A stretch of DNA of 64,000 nt from NCBI GenBank assembly GCA_036674765.1, contig JARVKI010000034.1, positions 62,001-126,000 of the forward strand. Reading direction: 5' to 3'. The translations under genes were made by a program, and so were the position numbers. Shown in pieces: positions 11,491 to 22,225 of this stretch. The notes beneath the pieces were generated by a model that saw nothing but the letters and a program-made list of their open reading frames with translations, did no database searches and was not told where the DNA came from. The stretch is from Seiridium cupressi. Lineage: Eukaryota; Ascomycota; Sordariomycetes; Amphisphaeriales; Sporocadaceae. Every line of letters begins with the position of its first letter. Within the stretch, counting starts at the first letter, position 1.

Positions 11491-11859
11491 GGCGCTAGTG
11501 TCAGCGGTTATATCAGCGGCGATGGCAGTACGCATACCACGGACAGTTTTGATCAGGAGGATGCGACAGTTGCCACGGCAGTCAAAGCTGTCTCTCAGCA
11601 CTCCAGGCCTTCGTCCGCAGAAGGCCCTGCTCATGGTACTAGAGGAGCTTCTAGCGGCGCTCAGATGCGGAAGCAGCAGGAGCGTGAGAGGAAGCTAGCC
11701 GAAAAGCAGGACCAGAACGAGCAGCAGGCCGAGTCACTTATTGTTAGGCTCCGAGTGCAGCGCGAAAAGCTTATGGAAATCTATGCTAAGAGGAGGAGGA
11801 AGAGGCGAGAGCTCTCGGAAGGAGCATTAGATTTTGAACCCTCGATGGAGGAAGCGTAG
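11491..11859 (+). other. In-frame open extension downstream of the YAF9 stop
   Basis: Directly after the YAF9 TAG (11488-11490) the same frame is open for 122 codons and ends in TAG at 11857-11859. It has a Ser/Gly/Thr-rich first half and a strongly charged second half, with a likely coiled coil and a basic patch (KRRRKRR). The segment 11392-11490 starts GTGAGC after AAG, ends ATAG, is 99 bp long and is in phase 0. Splicing it out would remove the stop and give a 370-aa protein (248 + 122). Alternatives are stop readthrough, a fresh nonsense mutation, or chance. No independent ATG gene fits: the first good Met is at 11665. Confidence 0.5.
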
Positions 11860-13135
11860 AAGAGAAGAAGCCGAAAGCATCGGTACTGTGATAGCCATTG
11901 TTGTATAAGCGTTCGCTGAAGGTATCAACAAGAGTTGCGCGCAAACATGCTATAGATGGCGCCCGTCGCTCGAGACAATGAAATTCAACTCATAGCGAAA
12001 CAGTATTCACTCTACTTTCGATTGTGCCGTACGAATACAAGATCGACTCAAAAGCGCTGTGCCTCGTAACTGCGACAAGCTACCACGAACCAGAGAGCGC
12101 TACAGTAATGTATTTGTAGATCATTGCGTGGGGTAGGTATGCGCTAAAGACTCCCTGCCAAAATGGCGCTCACCTTTGATTAGAATGCGGAGGTTCTGCT
12201 CCTCTAGCCCTCCTTGCCTCGGTTACAACCAACCACAGCCAACCAAAAGAGCACCAGAGCCATCGACACTGACCACTGAAGACCGGTCCAAAGACACTAC
12301 GCGACGTGTTCATGTTACACGGTTAGTTAGGTTAGGATCGTCGCTGGTTATTTCTTGAGGGTGTCTAGCCCAGCCGGCAATGCCTCAACCTTAACTGCAG
12401 TATTGCGAAATTCTCGACCACATGTAGGTACAAAGGTGAGACACCATTCTCAATACCGGTTTTCTGCGCGACAAGGGCAAATGTCAGGCACAAATCTCGG
12501 TTCAGTCGTTCCAGGATCACTGTCGCAAGTAGAGTCAGGCGACGTTTTCTTGGTTAATTGCTGCTTGGCCACAAGTTGTTACTGGTTCCTGGGGTCTTGC
12601 CATATTTCTGGATGAACTGAACGGCTCAGATACTCTCGGCACAATGGGCCGTGTAGCGTTTGTCCACTGAAGCACAAGCTTGGCTGTGATGTCATGTACT
12701 GGACAGGGGCGATAGTGTCCGCCGCTAATGCACCTGCGAGCTTCAATCTGAATCCTCGTCATTACCAAAAACAACAGGATGCTCCATTGTATTTTTCTAA
12801 CACATTTCCGCCTTGGATCACTTAGGGCCGTTGACTTGCTGCTAATTGAACCGGAAAGTCACCCGGCTTCTATGCGGTCACCACTCCGCAACTCAATCCC
12901 GGGCTACTGTCACGGCCTCTGCCCTACAGCATTCCGTGTCACCTCATGAGCGAAGAATGACCCGCCATCGTGCATCGTAGCTCTCCAGAGCTTTTGACCA
13001 AAGCAAGCCTCCCTTACTGCTCCTTCGACGCCGCAGAGATCTGTCTCTCCTTGAACACGAATTATTTCTTTCCTTGCCCAACTAGTAACACAACCACTCC
13101 ACCAAAAACAACACCCAACGGGCGCATCCGTTTCA
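11860..13135. other. 1.3-kb intergenic region before the glycosyltransferase
   Basis: No gene recognised on either strand. Short frames lack motifs. It likely holds the YAF9 3' end and the promoter and leader of the glycosyltransferase; the CA-rich stretch just before 13136 fits a fungal 5' leader. Confidence 0.5.
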
Positions 13136-16100
13136 ATGGCGCTCCCAGTCGAGCTCGACAAACCATCCTCTGCACCCATACGCACCGACTCATCTGATGA
13201 AGACCTCCACTTGCAGGAAACATTCGTCGATGCAGGGCCAGCCGCTCTTCTGCACGACTCCGAAGGTCATGTAGTCTTCCCCGGCCAGGTCCCACCGAAT
13301 ATAGATTCGCCTGAGATTCCTGATGCCTCGCCAGATCGTAATAGGGGCATTTCCAAGACATCGCAAGAACCGTCCGCGCCAGATAAATCACAAATCTCCA
13401 AGCAAGATCATAGAACTGTAGAAAGGCCTTCTGTCGGAGGCACAAGAAAGTTTGTCACCGATGTACCGCAGCGCGGCCCTCGTCAAGTCTCTATTTTGCC
13501 CAGCGTTCAGCGGACAGGTACCAATGTTTCCGAGTTGAATCGTCCGACCTGGGAACGGAACACCGACGATGAAGACTCGTCTAGTTCGTCCTCAGAAGAC
13601 GAGGATGATGGGGGACCAGCTACCAAAGTAGCCACTTCGGGGAGTGCGGTAAAATCAAAACGCGAGAGGACTGCTGATAGATTTGGTCGCTTCCAACTGC
13701 AAAACGAGAATTACAACACGAAAGGAAGGATCTCGAAGAAGGACGGCCGTCTGAATATCACTGTCAACGACACGAGTAATACTGGCTATTTGGCCAAGGC
13801 ACTTGGTTCGGCTGTCAAGAAGGTCGTGCCTGGCGCCAAGCCGCAAGGTACAGGAGCAGGAACAGAACGACCGACCCTTTCGAGGCTCTCTTCGGCCACC
13901 ACTGCTACCTCGGAAAAGGCGAGACGCCCACGGCTGAACATCGTCATCATGGTCATCGGATCCAGGGGTGATGCGCAACCTTTCCTCAAGATAGGCAAGG
14001 TGTTGAAGGAGGACTACGGTCATCGAGTACGAATCGCAACACATCCAGCGTTTCGAGAATTTGTCGAAAAAGATTCAGGACTGGAGTTTTTCTCAGTTGG
14101 TGGTGACCCTTCAGAACTCATGTCTTTCATGGTGAAGAATCCAGGTATGATACCGAAACTGGAAACTGTAAAGGCAGGAGATATTGGTCGCCGGCGTGCT
14201 GCTATGGCTGAGATGTTCCACGGATTTTGGCGAGCATGTATCAATGCCACCGATAACGAGAAGGACGTCAACAATTTGAAGTTGATGGGTGCAAGGGCCC
14301 CCTTCGTCGCGGATGCCATTATCGCAAACCCGCCCAGCTTCGCACACATGCACTGCGCCGAGGCATTGGGTATTCCCTTGCACCTTATGTTCACGTTTCC
14401 ATATACACCTACTCAAGCCTTCCCCCACCCGATGGCAGCCATCAAGAAGTCGAACGTCGATCCTGGGTACACCAACTTCATGTCTTACCCTCTAGTGGAG
14501 ATGATGGTCTGGCAAGGCCTGGGGGATCTGGTCAATGACTTCAGAGTCAAAACTCTCGGCTTGGATCCCGTCTCCACGCTGTGGGCCCCAGGGTCAACAT
14601 ATCGTTTGCACGTTCCCTTCACCTACTTATGGAGTCCGGGCATTGTGCCCAAGCCTGAGGATTGGGGTGACGAGATTGACATAGCTGGGTTTGTCTTCCT
14701 CGACTTGGCCTCGAGCTTTCAACCTCCGCAGGAATTGGTGGAGTTTCTGGATGCCGGCGAGGCCCCCATCTATATCGGTTTCGGCTCGATCGTGGTGGAC
14801 GATGCAGATAAGTTCACTGAAATGATCTTTGAAGCAGTCAAACTATCCGGCGTGCGCGCACTGGTCTCGAAGGGATGGGGTGGGCTTGGTGGCGAGAACG
14901 TCCCCGATAACATCTACATGCTCGAAAACACGCCGCACGACTGGCTCTTTCCCAGAATCCGAGCTTGTGTCATTCATGGTGGCGCCGGCACGACTGCAAT
15001 CGCTCTGAAATGTGGAAAGCCAACCATGATCGTGCCATTCTTCGGCGATCAGTACTTCTGGGGCACGATGGTGTCAAATTCTGGCGCTGGCCCAGAACCA
15101 GTGCCATACAAGAGACTGAGCGCGGAGAAGTTGGCCGAAGGCATAAAGTACTGTCTTACCGACGAAGCACTCAAGGCGGTGGGGGAAATCGCCAAATCCA
15201 TTGAGCTAGAGGGCGACGGGGCAAAAAATGCCGTCAGATCATTCCATAACCATCTCAATCTCAGTGGCGAGGAGTCTATGCGCTGCTCAATCTTGACTGA
15301 CCGTGTTGCTGTTTGGAGAGTCAAGGACACCAGTCTCAAACTGAGTGCCGCAGCAGCGGACATCCTGGTAGAGAAGGGGTATCTTTCCTGGCATCGACTT
15401 CGTTTGGTTCGACACAAGGAATGGAACGACTTTGAAGGGCCTGGCGAGCCACTCACAGGGTTCGCTGGCACTCTGGCTGGTTCTGTCGGTGATTTCTTTA
15501 GCGGTTTTGGCAGTGTGCCCTATCGTCTGGCCAAGACGTCCAAGAAACGCGAAGAACGCAGGCAGAAGAAAACAGAGAAACGAAAGAAAAGGCTGGAGCA
15601 GAAGAAGAAAGCAGCAGAGCCGAAACCGCTTGTGGAAACTGGAACTGCTGGGTACCCCTTTCCCCCTATAAATACCGAGGTGGCGGATCAGCAACCCGAG
15701 GCACAAAATACGAGACCGACCGTGGGCACTCAACGAACCAACACCTCGATTTTGACTTCTACTACGCCCGGCATGGACAATGCAGCCGAGGAATATGCCA
15801 ACGAAGTTACAGAGGGAATCGGGCAATCCGGCCGTGCCCTTGCGCGAGCCCCTGTAGACATCGCCGTAGCCGTCGCTCAAGGATTCCACAACGCGCCACG
15901 TTTGTATGGCGACGATACAGTGCGGAAACCTGTGCGTATCACTGGTATCAAATCAGGGCTCAAGGCCGCTGGGCATGAATTTGCCTTTGGAATCTACGAT
16001 GGCGTTACAGGTCTGGTGAGACTCCCGGTGAAGGGGGCAAAGGAGCATGGTGTCAGTGGTGCACTTGGCGGTGTAGCCATGGGCATCGGAGGTTTCGTGC

Positions 16101-16699
16101 TCAAGGATATATCCGCCATAATCTCACCAATTGGGTACACCCTCAAAGGCATCGCCAAGCAAGCCGAACGACGTCACCAGCCCATCAAGTATATTCGTCG
16201 CGCTCGCATCGTACAGGCTCAGCGCGAGTTGCAGAATCTGTCGGTAGACGAGAAGAAGGCGCTTTGTTCCGACACCTACCATGGCTGGGACGTCATGCAG
16301 CAGCTCAGCGAACTCATCATGCACGAAAACGGGAAACGAAGCTTTACTAGGCACTTCGACTCGGCCGGCGGCAGAAATAGCAAAGGAAAGCAACTTGGCA
16401 AGTGGGGCAACGGTCGGGCTTTTGAGAGCACTGACGTTGCTGAAAAAGCCATCGCTGCTGTCAAGAGGGGCGAAAATGTGAATGCTGTCTTGGGTAAAAC
16501 GGATATGCGCAAGAGTATGGATGCACGCAAGGATGAGGAAAAGAAACAGATGCCGCAAAACACGCAAGAGGCGAAAGACGTGGATGACAAGGCGAAGCAC
16601 AAGGCTGCGCAAGACGTGAAGGACGATGTGGCGGAGGAAACATTACCTCCTGCAAGACAAGAAGATGCACCTCTGAAGGCTCAGGTCTCTGATCCTTAG
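13136..16699 (+). CDS. Sterol 3-beta-glucosyltransferase-like protein (GT28/UGT80 type)
   Basis: An intron-free gene of 1187 aa. The first 260 residues look disordered and acidic/serine-rich (SSSSSSEDEDDGG). The glycosyltransferase core starts near 262 with LNIVIMVIGSRGDAQPFLKIG. The sugar-nucleotide-binding motif HGGAGTTAIALKCGKPTMIV is near 613, followed by PFFGDQYFWG. UGT80/Atg26 enzymes transfer glucose from UDP-glucose to ergosterol at membranes. The GRAM-PH module of Atg26 is not visible. A Lys/Arg/Glu-rich stretch follows near 800-835. A Gly-rich segment near 945-1010 (FGIYDGVTGLVRLPVKGAKEHG) resembles the C-terminal region of Vps13 and Atg2. The tail is charged. Activity is a family-level inference. 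Confidence 0.87.
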   Translation: MALPVELDKPSSAPIRTDSSDEDLHLQETFVDAGPAALLHDSEGHVVFPGQVPPNIDSPEIPDASPDRNRGISKTSQEPSAPDKSQISKQDHRTVERPSVGGTRKFVTDVPQRGPRQVSILPSVQRTGTNVSELNRPTWERNTDDEDSSSSSSEDEDDGGPATKVATSGSAVKSKRERTADRFGRFQLQNENYNTKGRISKKDGRLNITVNDTSNTGYLAKALGSAVKKVVPGAKPQGTGAGTERPTLSRLSSATTATSEKARRPRLNIVIMVIGSRGDAQPFLKIGKVLKEDYGHRVRIATHPAFREFVEKDSGLEFFSVGGDPSELMSFMVKNPGMIPKLETVKAGDIGRRRAAMAEMFHGFWRACINATDNEKDVNNLKLMGARAPFVADAIIANPPSFAHMHCAEALGIPLHLMFTFPYTPTQAFPHPMAAIKKSNVDPGYTNFMSYPLVEMMVWQGLGDLVNDFRVKTLGLDPVSTLWAPGSTYRLHVPFTYLWSPGIVPKPEDWGDEIDIAGFVFLDLASSFQPPQELVEFLDAGEAPIYIGFGSIVVDDADKFTEMIFEAVKLSGVRALVSKGWGGLGGENVPDNIYMLENTPHDWLFPRIRACVIHGGAGTTAIALKCGKPTMIVPFFGDQYFWGTMVSNSGAGPEPVPYKRLSAEKLAEGIKYCLTDEALKAVGEIAKSIELEGDGAKNAVRSFHNHLNLSGEESMRCSILTDRVAVWRVKDTSLKLSAAAADILVEKGYLSWHRLRLVRHKEWNDFEGPGEPLTGFAGTLAGSVGDFFSGFGSVPYRLAKTSKKREERRQKKTEKRKKRLEQKKKAAEPKPLVETGTAGYPFPPINTEVADQQPEAQNTRPTVGTQRTNTSILTSTTPGMDNAAEEYANEVTEGIGQSGRALARAPVDIAVAVAQGFHNAPRLYGDDTVRKPVRITGIKSGLKAAGHEFAFGIYDGVTGLVRLPVKGAKEHGVSGALGGVAMGIGGFVLKDISAIISPIGYTLKGIAKQAERRHQPIKYIRRARIVQAQRELQNLSVDEKKALCSDTYHGWDVMQQLSELIMHENGKRSFTRHFDSAGGRNSKGKQLGKWGNGRAFESTDVAEKAIAAVKRGENVNAVLGKTDMRKSMDARKDEEKKQMPQNTQEAKDVDDKAKHKAAQDVKDDVAEETLPPARQEDAPLKAQVSDP

Positions 16700-17136
16700 T
16701 GCTCGCAGAGGTGGTGGAGATGCCAGAAGGACGAGCATTCCTGCCTCTGCTGAGACGATAGTGGAGGGATTGCCCAAAAGGCGCGCAAATGATACCCCTT
16801 ATTCCATTTGTTTGAGTTTTACTTCAATAATACCTAGCCGGGAGTTCTGTTCATCTATGGGGTGCCGGCGTTTGGCAGTTTTAGTTTCTGGGATTGACAG
16901 GATCAATACCGAGATGATGCCAGGGGCACGCCGGCCTATTGGGCTTGATGCGTTATGACGCGAAGTAATGTCTTCTAGTAATATGGGCTTGGCTGGATAC
17001 AACTAGACCATCAGATATACAAGTCTAGAACGTCTTTGAAGAGAACATTGCCAAAGAATACCGCCTATGCCCTGTTGTGACGTGTTACAATTCGCTCTTA
17101 ATGACCGCTAATTAGGTTTATAGTTCCACGTATTAA
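16700..17136. other. Convergent intergenic spacer
   Basis: It separates the 3' end of the glycosyltransferase (+) from the 3' end of the cupin gene (-). No gene or repeat recognised. Confidence 0.5.
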
Positions 17137-17885
17137 TCAACTATTTACCGTGGTCGACGACCACAAGTTGATCAGTATACCGCCTTCGCCCTGTACCGGG
17201 TCAGCAGCCGGAATGGGGACACCCGATACCTCGTCCCTCAGCTGCGACATGAAGTCCAGATTATCGCAGCGCTCACTCCTCCATTTCGGCGACCCCTATT
17301 CTTCCTTCTCAGTATTCTGGAAATCAAAAATGTGACGAAATAGTGCACGGAATCAAACACTAGGGCATTACATAGCAGTAAGGGAATCGCACTATCGCTT
17401 ACCAAGGGGTAGACGCCGACGAACCGATAGTCCTCGGTCATCTCCACGTTCATGTGCGACGTGCCGGCGGGTATGACGATCACGTCGCCCGGCGCCAGCG
17501 GGACCAGCCGGCCGTACTCGACGCCCTGGTCGGAAGCTGGCGGGTCCAGCTGGCCCCGGCCCAGCAGCATGGTCGTCGTGCCGCTCACCACGCCGTAGCA
17601 CTCGTGTGTATTGGGGTGGAAGTGGTGGGTGGGCGTGCCGGGCCAGAAACCCTGGACGTTGGGTAGGATGTTAGCATTTGTTTCGGAAGGTTCTTATTTC
17701 TGGTCGCCGAAATGGAAGTGGTTATGGGAAACCTTGACCTTCTTTTCCCATTTGTTGGCTTCGAGAAAGGCAGTTGTGCTTTCTTCGGAGTGTGGCTTGG
17801 GCAGGACGTCCCGATATACGATGGCGGGGTGCTTGTTATTTGGCACGTAGGGGGTTGGGGGAAGGATGAAGTGCTCTACTGTCAT
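17137..17885 (-). CDS. Small single-domain cupin protein
   Basis: Exons (minus) 17739-17885, 17403-17651 and 17137-17295 give 184 aa. Intron 1 (87 bp) has a weak GTCAAG donor but a TGCTAAC branch site; intron 2 is 107 bp. Splicing joins FLEANKWEKK to GFWPGTPTHHFHPNTHECYGVVSG and then VGVYPL to GSPKWRSE. The HHFHPNTHE segment gives the metal-binding His/His/Glu pattern of cupin motif 1. VIVIPAGTSHMNVEM supplies the second motif His. The ends match a fungal cupin group of unknown substrate. There is no signal peptide, so it is probably cytosolic. The splice model is the weakest part. Confidence 0.78.
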
Positions 17886-18257
17886 TTCCCTTGGTGCTCG
17901 GTAGGTTGTGCTAGAGACTATTGGCTGAGGGTAATAGAATGGAACACGTTTTCTTCTACGGGTGATGGTGGAGGGTTTTCCTGGCGATGACTCGCGGGAA
18001 ACAAAGCGGACCCTCCGTGCTGTATAACGGCTATCGGGCGCTTTACTGTTGCGGGGTATCGTCTATGGAGATATTCGCTACGGCGTTTAATTATTATAAA
18101 CTAAACCAGCTCGTCAAGACTCCATTACTAAATTACCCGTTATCTCAAGTATGTGGCTAGTATGTTGCCAAAGTCACCATGACGCTGTGAATGTGTGCAG
18201 CCTCCAGCTCATCTCACTTCATACTCTACTGCTCCTGAGCCTACGGCCGGCCTCCTA
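17886..18257. other. Intergenic spacer upstream of the cupin gene
   Basis: 372 bp between the cupin start and the 3' end of the next minus-strand gene. It should contain the cupin promoter. No gene seen. Confidence 0.45.
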
Positions 18258-19203
18258 TCAGTCCACTTCATGGCTTCCGAAGTTTTTGAGAAATACTTCT
18301 TGCTCGAACATGGCGAGAGTATCAATTGCCTCGTATGCCAGGCTCTGGTCCATCGGGTCGTTGCTTCTGGTTAGCTCATCTACCTTTACACCTACTTTCA
18401 GGCAGCATTTCTCCCAGGAGATGTCGGAGAGATCAGTCAGGACGCTGATGTCGTCCCGCCGCGGAGTGAACCACTTCCACACGATCGGGTATACGACCTC
18501 GATATCGCCCACTCCGCGTACAAGATGTTCCAGCGCGCCGATCGCCAGTTCGACGTTGCTCAGGCACCTGCCCTCCACGGTCAGCGTCCCATCCTCTGCC
18601 GGCCGCCTCTCTCGGAAGAGCACCAGGGCGAACTCATGAAAGTTCCTGTATTTTTCTATGTCGTTTCTGGGGTTCAATTCTGTACGACGCCGTTAGCAGA
18701 ATGCACTCGGGCAAGGTGGGATTCTTGTCCTACGTAGGCTCTCCAACTGGACCATTGTGCCGACTTCTTCCAGAGGAATCGAAGGATGCTTGATACCTGA
18801 GCTGAAGGCATCGCTTGTGAGATAGATCACAATCTCTGCGGCGCGTCCGTTGGGGTTTCGAAGCATCCCCGGCTTCGGCTCGGCAGTAGAGTCCTGGTTC
18901 CAGCTGTCGTCTCCTATGATCCGGTTGATCACTACCCGGACTACGTATTGGACAAATACTGCAGAAATCAGCCGCCGGAAGGCATGGTCAAGAATAGGGC
19001 TGCCTACCGTGGTTTTCCATGTGGCTTTTTTGCATACATTCTCTGAAGGGCTCCAAGATGCCATCCTTGTCGGTCATGAGGGCTTGGATCGAGATTGTGC
19101 CTTCAATGTACGTCCTGATCTTGGCCATCATCATGTCCGCCGTGTTTCCCACCGACCAGGGCCCCGGCCTAATGGACATTTCGGGCATGGTGTTTCCCGA
19201 CAT
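18258..19203 (-). CDS. Hypothetical protein, family not recognised
   Basis: Exons (minus) 19008-19203, 18734-18958 and 18258-18679 give 280 aa. Both introns (49 and 54 bp) have good donors (GTAGGC, GTAGGA), and the second has a TGCTAAC branch site. All junction phases agree, which supports a real gene even without a family. The protein has no signal peptide or clear membrane segment. It is of mixed alpha/beta character, with a Met-rich start (TADMMMAKIRTYIEG) and segments such as YVVRVVINRIIGDDSW and VYPIVWKWFTPRRDD. I cannot assign a function. It sits between the cupin and the monooxygenase, in the same direction as the cupin. Confidence 0.65.
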
Positions 19204-20224
19204 GGTGCTTGTTTGCGGCTGTGGTCGGTCATGAGCTTTCAGTGGATGACCGGGTTGAGGGAGGAAGTAAAATACGATTTAACAACTTGATAGCAGAACA
19301 CAATCCTTTGTACTGTAAAAGTATATGTGATTGTGTCCAACACCGTTCTTGGTGGCTCTGATTGAAGGATCTGTTGAACACTTGCATTTCTTTCTCACGC
19401 GGTTTTGTTTGTGCCCGCAGACCAATTAAAGCTGTGCAACATAGCAGATAGCGGTGATTATGGCCGAGGGGAGCATATCCATACTGTAAAGCCCATTTGT
19501 GGTTAAACGAGGTTAGAAATAAGATCACAGGAACTTATGCCCATCAAGGCAAAGAGGATGCATAATATTACAATGCTGCGTTCTACTTTCGGGTATGTTA
19601 TCAACTATTTCCATCACGGGACACATGTGAATGGCTCTTCCCAAAACATGTGTCTTGGAGTGTTAGTATGATAGATTTGCAGACAGCCTCTTTGTAGCGG
19701 TCGGAAGCCTTCGCTACGTACTACGGACTCTGAACTTATCATGAGCCAGGTCAAAAAGCAACATTTTGATTAATTACATCGTTCCCGTCACTACGGGCGA
19801 GGGGTTGTCCGAAATCGGGCTGCGATATCTCAAGACATAATATCGTGTGCAACCTATCTCATGCTTGATCTCTAATCTGAATTCGATATAACAAGGCGAA
19901 TGGCACACGTCAAGTTCTCTGGTATTTTGCAGTTGTTCTTATTTATTGACACGATCCTTTACCCCAGTCTCGGAAGTGGTGACCACTTCGGAAGTACTGT
20001 CGGCTGTAATCCGACGATAGTGGAGAAAGCAGCAAAGTCCACCAGAAGTGCTCGGTCGTGGAAAAGTCCCACTAATACCTGCCAGGATCATGGTGCCATA
20101 CATATACTACTGCATTAGTCTTAGGCAGGGCAGTGCGAGTCCTAACAAGAATGTCATTATTCGATGACTAAAGTCTCGCACGCAACGTAGGCCGCATGAT
20201 CATGTAGTAGATGTTCCCATAGCC
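19204..20224. other. Divergent 1-kb region, promoter of the monooxygenase
   Basis: No gene recognised. It lies between the start of the unknown minus-strand gene and the plus-strand monooxygenase. The last 260 bp hold two neighbouring palindromes (19973-20015), listed separately. Confidence 0.5.
19973..20015. promoter_or_regulatory. Paired palindromes, including CGG-N7-CCG, upstream of the monooxygenase
   Basis: GAAGTGGT-G-ACCACTTC (19973-19989) is perfect apart from its central base. GTCGG-CTGTAAT-CCGAC (19999-20015) follows ten bases on and reads as CGG-N7-CCG, the same triplet spacing as the site upstream of the ABC transporter. They lie about 210-250 bp before the monooxygenase ATG. A role as a Zn2Cys6 target is inferred. 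Confidence 0.4.
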
Positions 20225-22225
20225 ATGGATTTTACAACACCCTTCCAACGTGTGCCTATCGACCAGCGTCCAGTCGATTACTCTCGGCCCATCAAAGTGA
20301 TATGCATTGGTGCTGGCATATCTGGCATACTCACCGGCATTCGATTCCCCCAGCATATCAAGAACCTGGATCTGGTGATATATGAAAAGAACAAAGGACT
20401 CGGCGGGACTTGGTATGAGAATAAGTAAGGGCTATCGCAGCACTCTGTGCTTGCATACTTGAATGGCTAACCACATCCAGCTACCCCGGCATCGCATGTG
20501 GTAGGACTTGGCCAGTATCGATCATGAAATAGCTGTTGGTGGCTAATCAGGTCTAGACATACCGTCTCCTGCTTATCAGTTTACATTTGAGAACAATCCC
20601 AACTGGAGCCGTTTCTACTCGCCCGGATTCGAAATCCTCTCGTACCTGAATCATGTCGCAGATAAGTACGGAGCCCGTAAGTACATGAAGTTCGAACATG
20701 AGTTCAAAGGCGCGCGCTGGTCCGAGAACGCGGGCAAATGGGAAGTTGCAATTCTGAGGCTCTCAGATAATCAGGTGAGTGTCAACAATCCCGGGGTCGG
20801 CGTCATCGAAATGTAGCTCACCACTTGCTTTTTTATGAAAGATCATATACGATACGGCGGATGTGCTCTTGAAGGCAACCGGGACTCTCAACAAATGGCA
20901 GTGGCCTGATATACCTGGTCTCCAGACATTCAAGGGAACACTTCTACATTCGGCCCGCTGGGATCCATCATTTGATGCTACTGGGAAAAACATCGCCGTG
21001 ATTGGGAATGGGTCAACGGGAATACAGATTATTCCGGCTCTGCAACCTCAGGCCAAGCACATCGATGCCTATGTCCGCTCGAAGTCATGGGTATCGCCAA
21101 GAGGGCCGTTCGGCAAGCAGGTCGAGGAACATGATGGCGATGAAAACTGTAAGTGTCTTCTGTCTAACGCTCATGACTCAAGGCTGATGTCGGCGTCTCC
21201 TAGTCGCATTTCAAGAAACTGAGAAATCCCACTTCTCGCAAAACCCCGAGTCAGTCTTGGCATATCGTAAGGGAATCGAGGAAGTTCTTCATAAGAACTA
21301 TTTACGTCTGTTCACAGATTCGCCTGCTCGCCAAGAGGGTGCAAGGCTGCTCCAGGAGTTGTTTCAGAAGAAGCTCGCTTCGAAGCCTGGCTTGTTTGAA
21401 AAGCTGAAGCCTGAATGGCCAGTCGGTTGCAAGAGACTAGGCGCCTCGCCTGGATACCTCGAGGCCCTTGTACAGGACAATGTGGATGTCTTTACATCTG
21501 GTATCCGAAGGGTCAGCCCGGAAGCCATTGTTGACAACGGAGGTACCGTTCGACCGGTCGACGCCATTATCTGCGCTACCGGCTTCGACACGTGAGTAGA
21601 CCCTTACTTCGAAGTGAGCTAGCATTAATATCTGACCGCATTGCACAGTTCTCTCAAGTTGAGCGCCACGCCAATCTACGGCCAGGAAGGAATCTCGCTC
21701 GACGAAGTCTGGACACCCGAGCCCGAAGCATATCTCTCGATCATGCCGTGCAAGATGCCCAATTTCTTCCTCTACCTCGGCCCCAACGGCGCGCCCCTGT
21801 CGACCATGATCGTCATGATCGAGTTCCAATGCGACTACATGATCAAGTGCATCCAGAAGCTCCAGCGCGAGTATCTCAAATCCATGGTGCCCAAGGCCTC
21901 GGCCAAAGACGATTTCGTGAAATACGCGGATAAGTTCTTCGCCAAGACGGTGTTAACAGAAGACTGTGCCTCGTGGTTCAAGAGTGGAGGGCGCGCTGGC
22001 GGTCGCATTACTGCCATGTGGCCCGGCAGTCTAGTCCATGCGCTGAAGGTGTACGATAATCCCAGATGGGAGGATTTCGAGTTTGAAAAGTTGCCGGAGA
22101 CACAAGAGAATGGATTCTCATGGCTAGGCAATGGGCTTACAGTCAGTCAAATGGAGGGGACCGAAACAACGGGATATCTAGACCGTGTTGATATACCGCC
22201 TGTTGAGCCTGGATACACTGGTTGA
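20225..22225 (+). CDS. FAD-dependent monooxygenase, type I Baeyer-Villiger type
   Basis: Exons 20225-20424, 20481-20500, 20557-20774, 20842-21148, 21204-21591 and 21649-22225 give 569 aa. The second exon is only 20 bp. It is needed to rebuild NYPGIACDIPSPAYQF, the conserved segment after GLGGTWYENK. The FAD motif GAGISG is at 29-34 and the second Rossmann motif GNGSTG at about 201-206. Between them FKGTLLHSARWD (about 176-187) matches the Baeyer-Villiger fingerprint F-x-G-x3-H-x3-W-[PD] exactly. The family uses NADPH and O2 to insert oxygen next to a ketone; the substrate is unknown. The final stretch is hydrophilic, so a soluble protein is likely. A peptide transporter follows in the same direction. 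Confidence 0.9.

Noticed and set aside
20551..20556. Alternative acceptor at 20550 for the second monooxygenase intron
   Set aside because: It would insert two residues (Gly-Leu) into the conserved CDIPS segment; the TAG ending at 20556 restores the family consensus.
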